A DNA stretch of 28,564 nt from an uncultured Megasphaera sp. (GTDB lineage: Bacteria; Bacillota; Negativicutes; Veillonellales; Megasphaeraceae): the NCBI GenBank assembly GCA_937895695.1, contig CALBLM010000216.1, forward strand, positions 1 through 28,564. The letters run 5' to 3'. Below, piece after piece: positions 15,760 to 23,143 of the stretch. The notes beneath the pieces are model-generated. The model had not been told where the DNA came from, did not search any database, and saw only the letters and a list, made by a program, of their open reading frames with translations. Both the position numbers and the translations under genes were made by a program. How positions within the stretch are numbered: position 1 is the first letter of the stretch; the number at the start of each line of letters is the position of its first letter.

Positions 15760-16852
15760 AAGTTTAGTATTTCGATTAACAGGCATGGTGTTTATTCTCC
15801 TATTTGTAACGATCTTGGTATTGCTGATTTTAGTGAATATACAGATGGACAGTCAGTTTTCCAATTATCTGCAAATGAATGCTGCTGCGGAAATTACACA
15901 TCATATGATGCATGGTGCGGCGGAACGGCATTATATTTCGTCTATTCATCAGTCTCTGTTTTGGGTTGGACTGGGAATGATTCTCTTGAGTGTTGTCGTA
16001 AGTTATGTCATTGTTCGTAAATTAACAGCTCCCCTATTGGATTTAACAGCAGCTGTTCGGACGATGCAAAAAGGAAAATATGGACAAACAGTATTCGTTA
16101 AGCGACATGACGAAGTTGGTATATTAGCAGAAACATTGAATACGATGTCAGAACAGTTGGCACGCAATGATGCTATGCGGCGACAATTATTTGCAAGTAT
16201 TGCCCATGAATTGCGTACGCCGTTAGCAATTATTCAAGGTAATTTGGAAGGAATGATTGATGATGTAATTCCTTCAGAGAAAACGACATTTTTATCTATG
16301 GAAGATGAAGTGTTGCGGATGGGTCGATTGATTCAAGATTTGCGGGACTTGTCATTGGCAGAAGTGAATGAATTGGCATTACATAAGGAGCTCATACAAA
16401 TGAATGTGTTATTAGAGCGAGCGGTCAATATGATGCAGCCTTTATGTGATGAAAAGAAAATACATGTTTGCATGCGATTATATCCGGAATTACCGGATAT
16501 TATGGCTGATAGGGATCGTATTAATCAAGTGATTTATAATATCTTGAATAATGCCATTCGATATATCGAATCAGGATGTGCAATTCGCATTCAAACATCT
16601 ATATGTTATGCAAATGGGAAAAAGATGATTCAAACAGATATTGCTGATACAGGAAATGGTATTGCTGAAGAAGATTTAAAACATATTTTTCAATGTTTTT
16701 ATCGTACTGAAAAATCAAGAAATCGCAAGAGCGGTGGCAGTGGTATTGGTTTAGCATTGGCGAAACAATTTATTCAAAGTCATGGCGGTACGATTGTGGC
16801 ACATAGTCAAATTGGAAAAGGAACTGTATTTAGCTTTACGTTACCCGTATAG
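15746..16852 (+). CDS. Sensor histidine kinase with His/Met-bearing periplasmic loop
   Basis: Membrane sensor, 368 residues from the ATG at 15746 (GGAGG five bases upstream; earlier in-frame starts lack a ribosome site). TM1 is about 10-30 and TM2 about 70-90. The loop between is only about 40 residues and holds ITHHMMHGAAERHY, four His and several Met. HAMP follows (about 91-143), then HisKA with the phospho-His in SIAHELRTPLAII (His154), and HATPase with the N-box NQVIYNILNNAIRYI, DTGNGI, and the G2 box GGSGIGLALAKQF. It overlaps the regulator gene by 14 bp and is its partner. The small His/Met loop fits direct metal sensing as in CusS-type kinases; the ion is inferred. Confidence 0.9.
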   Translation: MKRYESLVFRLTGMVFILLFVTILVLLILVNIQMDSQFSNYLQMNAAAEITHHMMHGAAERHYISSIHQSLFWVGLGMILLSVVVSYVIVRKLTAPLLDLTAAVRTMQKGKYGQTVFVKRHDEVGILAETLNTMSEQLARNDAMRRQLFASIAHELRTPLAIIQGNLEGMIDDVIPSEKTTFLSMEDEVLRMGRLIQDLRDLSLAEVNELALHKELIQMNVLLERAVNMMQPLCDEKKIHVCMRLYPELPDIMADRDRINQVIYNILNNAIRYIESGCAIRIQTSICYANGKKMIQTDIADTGNGIAEEDLKHIFQCFYRTEKSRNRKSGGSGIGLALAKQFIQSHGGTIVAHSQIGKGTVFSFTLPV

Positions 16853-16856
16853 ATAG

Positions 16857-16902
16857 CAAATCCCCCTGTCATGTTTCACGTGAAACATGACAGGGGGATT
16901 TG
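16857..16902. terminator. 46-bp perfect palindrome centred on parS, convergent terminator
   Basis: CAAATCCCCCTGTCA and its complement flank the 16-bp parS, making 23-bp arms with no mismatch. It sits between the convergent ends of the kinase (16852) and copA (16925), with short T-runs at both ends. GC-rich outer arms support a terminator for both strands. Confidence 0.7.
16872..16887. other. parS chromosome-partition site 3
   Basis: TGTTTCACGTGAAACA at the exact centre of the 46-bp palindrome between two convergent genes. Confidence 0.92.
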
Positions 16903-16924
16903 TGTAACACTGCAAAGAAAAAAT

Positions 16925-17128
16925 TTATTTTACTAATTCATACCCAGCATCAGCAATAACTTTGGCAAATGCATCTGTTGAAATATCTTTTGTTGTTGTA
17001 ACATCGGCTTTTTTGCCTTCTAAGTCAACCGTGACATCTGTAACTCCGTCCATAGCAGCTAATGCATCATGAACGTGTTTTTGGCAATGCTGGCACATCA
17101 TGCCTTCAATGTGTAATGTTGTTTTCAT
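16925..17128 (-). CDS. Possible internally started CopZ-like copper chaperone
   Basis: The in-frame ATG at 17128, inside copA, is preceded by AGAAGGAA (17144-17137) at 8 nt. Translation from there would give a free 67-residue protein, the length of CopZ, with MMCQHC as the Cu(I) site and the ferredoxin-like HMA fold. It may be a relic of a separate copZ fused to copA, or still be used to make both forms. The evidence is the spaced ribosome site and the domain boundary only. Confidence 0.4.
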   Translation of the reverse strand: MKTTLHIEGMMCQHCQKHVHDALAAMDGVTDVTVDLEGKKADVTTTKDISTDAFAKVIADAGYELVK

Positions 17129-19510
17129 CGTAGAAATTCCTTCTTTCTGTATAGTTTCTGTAGAATGTATATGGGAAGTTTCATGTGTTGTTTCACGTGA
17201 AACAATTCCAACGATGTGATTTGGTTTGAAGAAACGCAAGCGCAGGGCGTTCATGACAACGCATACACTACTCATGCTCATAGCCGCGGCACCAATCATA
17301 GGGCTTAGCTTGATTCCGTATGCAGGATATAAAAGTCCGGCGGCTAACGGAATCGTAATGACGTTGTAGAAAAAGGCCCAAAATAAATTTTCTTTAATGT
17401 TTTTGATGACAGCTTTACTCAAGCGAACGGCACTGACGGCATCTAGCAAGTCGTTGCGCATTAGCACGGCATCGGCACTTTCAATAGCAACATCTGTGCC
17501 GGCACCAATTGCCATGCCTAAATCTGCTTTGGCAAGAGCAGGAGCATCATTGATACCGTCGCCAATCATAGCAACGGTATGACCTTTTGCCTGCAGTTGT
17601 GCAATGTGTTTTTCTTTATCCTGCGGCAGTACTTCAGCGATGACAGCAGGAATATGAAGCCGTTTGCGGATAGCCTCGGCAGTACGCTTATTATCGCCTG
17701 TAAGCATAACTACATGAATGCCCATTTTTTCAAATAAAGAAATGGCAGCCGCACTGCTGGCTTTTTCCATATCGGCAGCCGCAATTATACCGATAATTTC
17801 TTCTTTGTCCGCAAAAATCAAGGGGGTTTTTCCTTCGTCAGCCAATGCATCCAAGCATGCGCGGTACGGTGAAATGTCGACCTGAATTTCTTTCATGAGC
17901 GCTTCATTGCCGGCATAATATGTTTTTTCACCTATAGATGCTTGAATGCCGCGGCCAAACAAGGCCTTAAAATCCGCGACAGGTGTCGGGGCAATATGAT
18001 GTTCCTCGGCATAGGTGATGATTGCTTCTGCAAGGGGATGTTCACTCCCCTGCTCCATGCCGGCTGCCAAAGAAAGCAGTTCGTCTTCTTTTCCTGCATA
18101 TGTTTTTATATCAGTAATGCGAGGCTTTCCTTCTGTGATCGTACCGGTTTTATCCATGACGACAGTATCAATGGCGTGTGCCGTTTCCAGTGCATCGCCC
18201 GATTTGATTAAAATGCCGTTTTCGGCGCCTTTTCCCGTCCCTACCATAATAGCTACCGGTGTAGCTAATCCTAAGGCACAAGGGCAAGAAATAACAAGAA
18301 TAGAAATGCCAATGGAAAAGGCAAATTCTAAATCAGTACCAAGTATAAAATACCAAATCATCGTAACAAGAATAGCCAGCGTAATGACTGCGGGTACAAA
18401 AATACCGGCGACTTTATCTGCTATTTTAGCAATCGGGGCTTTACTGGCACTTGCTTCATCAACGAGATGAATGATTTGGTTGATCGTCATGTCGGCACCG
18501 ACACGGTTGGAAAGAAAATGAATAGCGCCTGTTTTATTCATGGTTGCCGATGTGACTGTATCGCCAGGTTGTTTTTCTACAGGAATACTTTCCCCTGTAA
18601 TTGCCGATTCATCAATACTGGTTGTCCCTTGGCAAATTGTACCATCTGCAGGAATCTGTTCGCCGGGACGCACAATAATTTCATCGCCAACCACTAACTT
18701 ATCAATAGGAATAATCGTTTCGACTCCATTGCGCAGGACAGAAGCTTGTTTAGGTGCTAATTTCATGAGTTTTTCAATGGCTGCACTGGTTTTTCCTTTT
18801 GCACGTGTTTCTAAATATTTTCCGACTGTAATCAAAGTAACAATCATGCCGGCAGATTCAAAATATAAATTTGAACTGTATGTTTCTACGAGGGCCCAAT
18901 CACTGTGGCCCATACCCCAGCCTATACGAAATATGGCAAAAGCTCCAAAAATAGCAGATGCCATCGACCCCATGCCGACTAAACTGTCCATATTGGGAGC
19001 CCCATGGAAAAGATTGCGAAACCCATTAATATAATACTTACGGTTTAGATACATAATGGGAAGAATAAGCAAAAACTGAGAGAATGCAAAGGTAATCGCA
19101 TTTTCAGGGCCGTGAAATACGGCTTTAAATCCTTCCGGGACAGGCAGGCCAAACCATTCTAAAAACATATGGTGCATGGCAATATACATGGTCGGAATTA
19201 GAAAAATAATCGACCATATGAGACGATGCTTCATCGATTTGATTTCCTGTGAAGACGTATCAACTGCATTTGCGTCTGTTTGAACAGCAGTCTTTTTTTC
19301 CGGAAGAGATGCACCGTAACCGGCATGTACAACTGCCTCGATAATGCCATGGCTGTCTAATTTGGTTTCATCATACTCTACTTGCATGCTGTTCGTCAAC
19401 AAATTGACACTGGCTTTATGTATGCCGTCTAATTTGGAAACAGCCTTTTCAACGCGGGATGAGCAGGCAGAGCAACTCATTCCTGTTATCAGATACTTTT
19501 CATGCTTCAT
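16925..19510 (-). CDS. copA: Copper-exporting P1B-type ATPase fused to a CopZ-like domain
   Basis: Pumps Cu(I) out of the cytoplasm. 861 residues. N-terminal heavy-metal domain (about 4-70) with GMSCSAC (Cys13, Cys16); actuator TGES at 305-308; ion site CPC at 409-411; phosphorylation site DKTGT (Asp453); HP motif in SEHPLAEAI; hinge GDGINDAPALAKAD; Cu(I)-type YN and MSMSS motifs in the last two helices. The helices end near residue 757; a polar linker with several His follows, then a second metal domain from Met795 (EGMMCQHC, Cys806 and Cys809) resembling the chaperone CopZ. The linker contains a parS site and a ribosome-binding sequence before Met795. The ATG at 19510 has AAAGGA upstream. 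It is 12 bp after csoR, in one operon. Confidence 0.95.
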   Translation of the reverse strand: MKHEKYLITGMSCSACSSRVEKAVSKLDGIHKASVNLLTNSMQVEYDETKLDSHGIIEAVVHAGYGASLPEKKTAVQTDANAVDTSSQEIKSMKHRLIWSIIFLIPTMYIAMHHMFLEWFGLPVPEGFKAVFHGPENAITFAFSQFLLILPIMYLNRKYYINGFRNLFHGAPNMDSLVGMGSMASAIFGAFAIFRIGWGMGHSDWALVETYSSNLYFESAGMIVTLITVGKYLETRAKGKTSAAIEKLMKLAPKQASVLRNGVETIIPIDKLVVGDEIIVRPGEQIPADGTICQGTTSIDESAITGESIPVEKQPGDTVTSATMNKTGAIHFLSNRVGADMTINQIIHLVDEASASKAPIAKIADKVAGIFVPAVITLAILVTMIWYFILGTDLEFAFSIGISILVISCPCALGLATPVAIMVGTGKGAENGILIKSGDALETAHAIDTVVMDKTGTITEGKPRITDIKTYAGKEDELLSLAAGMEQGSEHPLAEAIITYAEEHHIAPTPVADFKALFGRGIQASIGEKTYYAGNEALMKEIQVDISPYRACLDALADEGKTPLIFADKEEIIGIIAAADMEKASSAAAISLFEKMGIHVVMLTGDNKRTAEAIRKRLHIPAVIAEVLPQDKEKHIAQLQAKGHTVAMIGDGINDAPALAKADLGMAIGAGTDVAIESADAVLMRNDLLDAVSAVRLSKAVIKNIKENLFWAFFYNVITIPLAAGLLYPAYGIKLSPMIGAAAMSMSSVCVVMNALRLRFFKPNHIVGIVSRETTHETSHIHSTETIQKEGISTMKTTLHIEGMMCQHCQKHVHDALAAMDGVTDVTVDLEGKKADVTTTKDISTDAFAKVIADAGYELVK
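17189..17204. other. parS chromosome-partition site 4, inside the copA coding region
   Basis: TGTTTCACGTGAAACA within the linker of CopA, encoding Val770-Ser-Arg-Glu-Thr774. Its flanks are not palindromic, unlike sites 1 and 3. Confidence 0.92.
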
Positions 19511-19522
19511 GTCATCAGTCCT

Positions 19523-19846
19523 TTACTTCATTAATTTTTGCAGTGTACAGACAAGTTCATCTACCACTTCATCTTTACCTTCCCGAATGTCATGAACAAC
19601 GCATGATTTTATGTGTTGAGATAGTAATAATTTATTAAAAGAATTTAATGCAGATTGTACAGCTGTGACTTGTGTCAAAATATCAACACAATAGCGATCG
19701 GATTCAACCATATTACGAATTCCTCGTATTTGCCCTTCAATACGATTTAATCGTGTAATGAGACTTTTATATTCTTTGCTATTTCGATCTCTATGTTTGA
19801 ATTTTCCTGTTGAACAACAACAATGTATAGTATTATTTTCTTCCAA
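19523..19846 (-). CDS. csoR: CsoR-family copper-sensing repressor
   Basis: A small all-helical repressor that leaves DNA when it binds Cu(I). 107 residues from a TTG at 19846: GGAGGG lies eight bases upstream, whereas a longer reading would run through the operator. The family core RLNRIEGQIRGIRNMVESDRYC is followed by DILTQVTAVQSALN and the SQHIKSCV segment. The Cys of RYC and the His and Cys of HIKSC are the Cys-His-Cys copper ligands. The N-terminus has an extra HCCC. It is first in the csoR-copA operon and its probable operators lie just upstream. Confidence 0.92.
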   Translation of the reverse strand: MEENNTIHCCCSTGKFKHRDRNSKEYKSLITRLNRIEGQIRGIRNMVESDRYCVDILTQVTAVQSALNSFNKLLLSQHIKSCVVHDIREGKDEVVDELVCTLQKLMK

Positions 19847-19875
19847 TATAGCGTCCCTCCGTATATTATGTTTAC

Positions 19876-19892
19876 ATACCCCATACGGGTAT
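19876..19892. promoter_or_regulatory. CsoR-type operator 1
   Basis: ATACCCCATACGGGTAT, a GC-cored inverted repeat of the CsoR operator type. It lies at or just after the predicted transcription start, and is the reverse complement of operator 2, 28 bp centre to centre. Confidence 0.75.
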
Positions 19893-19898
19893 ATAAAC

Positions 19899-19927
19899 AT
19901 AATATACCCGTATGGGGTATGTGTCAA
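19899..19927 (-). promoter_or_regulatory. Promoter of csoR-copA
   Basis: On the minus strand, a consensus TTGACA (19927-19922), a 17-nt spacer and TATTAT (19904-19899). Operator 2 occupies the spacer almost exactly, so bound CsoR would block the polymerase. Confidence 0.85.
19904..19920. promoter_or_regulatory. CsoR-type operator 2, filling the promoter spacer
   Basis: ATACCCGTATGGGGTAT, the exact reverse complement of operator 1. It lies between the -35 and -10 of the csoR-copA promoter. Confidence 0.8.
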
Positions 19928-19961
19928 CAAAAAAGGTAAAAATACCTGAAGCAATGTATAT

Positions 19962-19996
19962 AAAAAAATCCTCAGACAAATACTTGTCTGAGGATT
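19962..19996 (-). terminator. Terminator of the OmpH-like gene
   Basis: AATCCTCAGACAA (19967-19979) pairs with TTGTCTGAGGATT (19984-19996) around a 4-nt loop. The A-run at 19962-19968 is a U-tract on the minus strand. Confidence 0.9.
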
Positions 19997-20010
19997 AGCA
20001 GCAATAAAGC

Positions 20011-20442
20011 TTATTTTTTCAAGATATTCACAACGTCTTGGGTTTCATCTTTGGCATTTTCGTAACCAGCAATAATAGAACCTTGTACGACAATGCAGTC
20101 ATATCCTTTGTCTTTACGGACTTGTTCTACCGCTTGAACGACATCTTTTTCCATAGGAACGACTAATTTATTTTCTAAATCGGTAATACGCTGATTTAAC
20201 TGTTTTGCTAAATCACGTTTTTCTTGATCCGTTTTCAATGAAGCAGATTTTTTGGTAAATTCTTCATCAGCTTTTTTGAAAGCACCTTGCATTTGAGCAC
20301 TTACTTTTGGATAATCTTTATGAGAAGAAATAAGTGTATCAAAATTTACGTAACCTACACCGGATGCAAATGCAGAAGTTGCGGTAACAATGCTCATCAT
20401 GCCGAGAACTGCAAGAGAAGCGATTTGTTTTTTTAATTTCAT
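20011..20442 (-). CDS. OmpH/Skp-family exported protein
   Basis: A small periplasmic protein of 143 residues. A signal peptide (MKLKKQIASLAVLGMMSIVT) ends near SAFA (about residue 27). The mature start VGYVNFDTLISSHKDYPK matches the OmpH/Skp family, followed by a charged coiled-coil stretch (about 45-100, rich in Lys, Glu and Gln) and a C-terminal strand YDCIVVQGSIIAGYENAKDETQDV. Skp chaperones hold outer-membrane proteins in transit, so the gene implies a diderm cell. TAGGAGGG precedes the ATG. It has its own promoter and terminator. The exact client proteins are unknown. Confidence 0.82.
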   Translation of the reverse strand: MKLKKQIASLAVLGMMSIVTATSAFASGVGYVNFDTLISSHKDYPKVSAQMQGAFKKADEEFTKKSASLKTDQEKRDLAKQLNQRITDLENKLVVPMEKDVVQAVEQVRKDKGYDCIVVQGSIIAGYENAKDETQDVVNILKK

Positions 20443-20494
20443 ATTCTAACCCTCCTAAGAGTATGAGATGACCTCATGTATTGTGTTTTGTTGT

Positions 20495-20523
20495 ATTATA
20501 TCAGACTTATCATAAAATAACAA
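20495..20523 (-). promoter_or_regulatory. Promoter of the OmpH-like gene
   Basis: On the minus strand, TTGTTA (20523-20518), a 17-nt spacer, and a perfect TATAAT (20500-20495). Confidence 0.65.
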
Positions 20524-20571
20524 CTGTTGTAACCATACTGTAACAAAAAATGAAGTAAAAAGTTCCAATTA

Positions 20572-20973
20572 TTATTTATCGGTATGTTGGTTTTCATCTT
20601 CATCTTTAATGTATATATATTTATCTTTTTTCATTTTTTCAATGATTTCCGGTGCCATGGCGATTAACTTTTCAAAAGCAGATGCTTGGTAGCCATCTTT
20701 TTTGATAGAGAACATTTCTACTCTATCACCTTTTATGACTAAAATAGCAGCAGGTTCTAATTTCGCGCCACCACCGCCACCGGCACTTTGACGGCCTGTT
20801 TCTGTTTTTCCATTCATTCCGCCGGAGCCAAAACCAAATGTAACATCAACAAAAGGAACAAGGATAGCATCCCCAATATGAACCGCTTCTCCTACTACGG
20901 TTTCTACTTTTATCATTTCTTTAAAACTTTCGAAAATCGTTTCCAGATTATTTTTGATATATGAATTATCCAT
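20572..20973 (-). CDS. GerW/YtfJ-family protein
   Basis: A 133-residue cytoplasmic protein of the GerW (YtfJ) family, whose Bacillus member is a spore protein needed for germination. The core is ETVVGEAVHIGDAILVPFVDVTFGFGSGG, then a glycine-rich stretch ending GGGGGAKLEPAAILVI, and a Lys/Glu-rich tail. AAGGAAG precedes the ATG. It overlaps the end of the upstream membrane gene by eight bases, matching the ytfI-ytfJ pair of Bacillus. No other sporulation gene is seen here, so its role in this organism is open. Confidence 0.83.
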   Translation of the reverse strand: MDNSYIKNNLETIFESFKEMIKVETVVGEAVHIGDAILVPFVDVTFGFGSGGMNGKTETGRQSAGGGGGAKLEPAAILVIKGDRVEMFSIKKDGYQASAFEKLIAMAPEIIEKMKKDKYIYIKDEDENQHTDK

Positions 20974-21688
20974 GGTTTTCTTCCTTTCTTGCTGTATGCC
21001 ACTGGATTAGCAGATGACGGACGGGTCGAGATAAAAGAAATGTAATAGAACTGGATAGTACGGCCGCTATACAGATATGACCCGATGCATGTATCGTACA
21101 ATCATACTCTTCGGATATAAAATTAAAATGAAGAGCTGTAATACTAGATGGGATAACCGCATATAACGCGCCGGCAAGTATGCCTGTTTTGTGTGGTGCC
21201 GTTAATCCTAGTGTACCGGTTAGCGTCAGCGTGCGAATACGGGATAAATAGAGTAGTTTCTGCAGCCATGCAAAAAACGCGAACGCAAATTCCTGTGTAC
21301 AAATGAAAGATTTCCAAGGAAAAGAGGTATCCTTTTTTTTGACAGACCCATCGGTATGCTTGGCTGTACGTAGTTCGTCATACGTTACTGCATGTTCTTC
21401 TTTAGTGAGTTCGTGTATAATTTTTTCCTGTTGTTCTTTGGTTAAGTCCTCATCGTGTAAGGGCATTTTAGATGACTGATACGTTTTCCCTAGAATATGC
21501 CAATCTGTTTGGGGATGATAGCCTGAAGTATATTGCCACGTATAGGAGATTACACGTCCTAACCAGCAAAGCGTGCCGGATATATGAAATGGCGAACCAA
21601 TATACAATCTGCATGTATAGGATATGGGAAGACATAATAATGTAATAATAACAATCAGCATGATGATTATTAGTGTAACAATTCCCAT
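20966..21688 (-). CDS. DUF2953 (YtfI-like) membrane-anchored protein
   Basis: A 240-residue protein with one strong N-terminal membrane segment (residues 3-27), a central charged stretch (Lys/Glu-rich, about 65-115), and two weaker hydrophobic regions near 120-145 and 165-220. Its pattern (short N-terminal anchor, LTLTGTLGLTAPHKTGILAGALYAV motif) and its place directly before a YtfJ homologue fit the DUF2953/YtfI family. AGGAGAGG lies upstream of the ATG. Function is unknown; the pairing with YtfJ is conserved across Firmicutes, suggesting a joint membrane role. Confidence 0.72.
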   Translation of the reverse strand: MGIVTLIIIMLIVIITLLCLPISYTCRLYIGSPFHISGTLCWLGRVISYTWQYTSGYHPQTDWHILGKTYQSSKMPLHDEDLTKEQQEKIIHELTKEEHAVTYDELRTAKHTDGSVKKKDTSFPWKSFICTQEFAFAFFAWLQKLLYLSRIRTLTLTGTLGLTAPHKTGILAGALYAVIPSSITALHFNFISEEYDCTIHASGHICIAAVLSSSITFLLSRPVRHLLIQWHTARKEENHG

Positions 21689-21768
21689 TCACGCCACCTC
21701 TCCTTTGGCATAGAATATACATATACAATACAATTCTAGATAGGCAGGGAAAAATCCTTCACAGATAC

Positions 21769-22869
21769 TCAGTCTTTTTTATGAAAGATACAGTCCACAT
21801 CTTCGGCACCAAAACACCGAGAACAAGAAATACAGGTAGCAGGATCTTGACTGCCGTTTTTCCATAAATTTGGCAAATCGGGTTGACGCAGTAATGGACG
21901 ACACATAGAAATAAATGCTAAATGCGTATCTGCCAGTGTAGATTGGATTTCTTGTACTTGTCGAAAACCGCCAACTACGCCAATATCTACTTGTTCATGC
22001 AGCTGTTCGGCAACTGTTGCGGCATAGTGAGCGAAATACATTGGTTCTTTCGTACGGCGAATGGCACGAATTGGTCCTTTACGCGGTAAGGAGGACATAT
22101 TGCCACCGCTGACTTCAATGGCGTTAATTTTTTGTTGTGCAAGCCAATGCATTACCTGTTGGCTTTCTTCGAAGGTAAAACTGCCTTCTTTCATGAAATC
22201 GGCACAATTTAATTTTACCCAAATGGGATAATCATTTCCGACTTCACGGCGCATAGCAGCAGTACATTCTAATAGAAAACGAGCGCGATTTTCTAAGGAA
22301 CCGCCATAGTTATCTGTACGTCGATTAAAGTATGGAGATAAAAATTTGCTGGATAAATAACCATGCGCACTATGAAATTGCACCCCGTCAAAGCCGGCTT
22401 TTTTGGCACGAAGAGCTGCTTTGCCGACATCATTTACCAGACGGGAAATTTCTTCTATTGTCAACGCATGTGACTCTTGCGTAATTTTTCCCAGCTTTTC
22501 TGTTACGCCGCTAGGACTAACAATAATACGGTTGGATCCTTCAGGCAGCATAATGGATGAACCCATGACAACAATTTGGGCAATAATCTTGCCATGATGT
22601 TCATGAACCTGGCGTGTCATAGCTGCAAGCGGGGCAATGCAGCTATCCGTATCAATACAAATTTGACGATGCTGACGCGGTTCCAAAGAGCTGGCTGCCA
22701 TCATTCCCGTGATCATAATGCCAATCCCGCCGTCTGCAAGACGTGTGTAGACTTGCGTTAGGTTTTCTGTAGGATAGCCGTGTTCATCAGCCATTCCTTC
22801 GAATGTAGCAGAACGGACAATTGGGCAGACTGCATCGATGCCGCCAATATGACATGTATCAAAAAGCAT
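21769..22869 (-). CDS. Old Yellow Enzyme-family NADH:flavin oxidoreductase
   Basis: A 366-residue FMN-dependent reductase with a single TIM barrel. Motifs: RSATFEGMADEHGYPTE near the N-terminus, VQFHSAHGYLSSKFLSPYFNRRTDNYGGSLENR (substrate and FMN site), WVKLNC and GVVGGFR. The C-terminus has CISCSRCFGAEDVDC, a Cys-x2-Cys-x2-Cys-x7-Cys array resembling the 4Fe-4S site of 2,4-dienoyl-CoA reductases, but the NAD-binding domain of those larger proteins is absent. The start is the ATG at 22869, since AAGGAGA lies eight bases upstream; an earlier TTG at 22893 would place that site inside the gene. Substrate unknown. Confidence 0.88.
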   Translation of the reverse strand: MLFDTCHIGGIDAVCPIVRSATFEGMADEHGYPTENLTQVYTRLADGGIGIMITGMMAASSLEPRQHRQICIDTDSCIAPLAAMTRQVHEHHGKIIAQIVVMGSSIMLPEGSNRIIVSPSGVTEKLGKITQESHALTIEEISRLVNDVGKAALRAKKAGFDGVQFHSAHGYLSSKFLSPYFNRRTDNYGGSLENRARFLLECTAAMRREVGNDYPIWVKLNCADFMKEGSFTFEESQQVMHWLAQQKINAIEVSGGNMSSLPRKGPIRAIRRTKEPMYFAHYAATVAEQLHEQVDIGVVGGFRQVQEIQSTLADTHLAFISMCRPLLRQPDLPNLWKNGSQDPATCISCSRCFGAEDVDCIFHKKD

Positions 22870-22917
22870 GAATAATCTCTCCTTGGTAATCAAAAATGGG
22901 TTAAAGTTTTATTCACT

Positions 22918-22923
22918 ATTATA
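22918..22923 (-). promoter_or_regulatory. -10 element of the oxidoreductase gene
   Basis: A perfect TATAAT on the minus strand, about 50 nt before the ATG. No good -35 is visible. Confidence 0.45.
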
Positions 22924-23092
22924 TCTTAAAATGGCATAAAAATCTAATTTTTCTCCGAATTATTTTGTAAGCGAAATAAAAAAATATAAAAAGATTCTGT
23001 TTTAGATGAATTAAATAAACATAAAGAAATTATATTTTTATGATTTTTTGATATATTTTTCTATATAGATAGGAATTTAAACTGTTTTCGTG

Positions 23093-23098
23093 TATAAT
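23093..23098 (+). promoter_or_regulatory. -10 element of purA
   Basis: A perfect TATAAT preceded by TG, about 45 nt before the purA ATG. The -35 is weak. The AT-rich gap 22894-23143 shows no other feature. Confidence 0.5.
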
Positions 23099-23143
23099 AT
23101 AGATGTTTGTTAATTTGAAAGTTCATGAAGGGATGTTGAATAA

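Noticed and set aside
18015..18470. Plus-strand frames within copA (also 17942-18211 and 18540-19034)
   Set aside because: They mirror the coding pattern of copA, which has every ATPase motif on the other strand.
18802..18807. Another CACGTG as a fifth parS
   Set aside because: The flanks (TTTTG and TTTCT) do not match the 16-bp consensus.
19847..19954. A longer CsoR starting upstream
   Set aside because: It would translate through the promoter and both operators; the TTG at 19846 has a well-placed GGAGGG.
22870..22893. An eight-codon N-terminal extension of the oxidoreductase starting at TTG
   Set aside because: The extension would contain the AAGGAGA ribosome site that is correctly spaced for the ATG at 22869.
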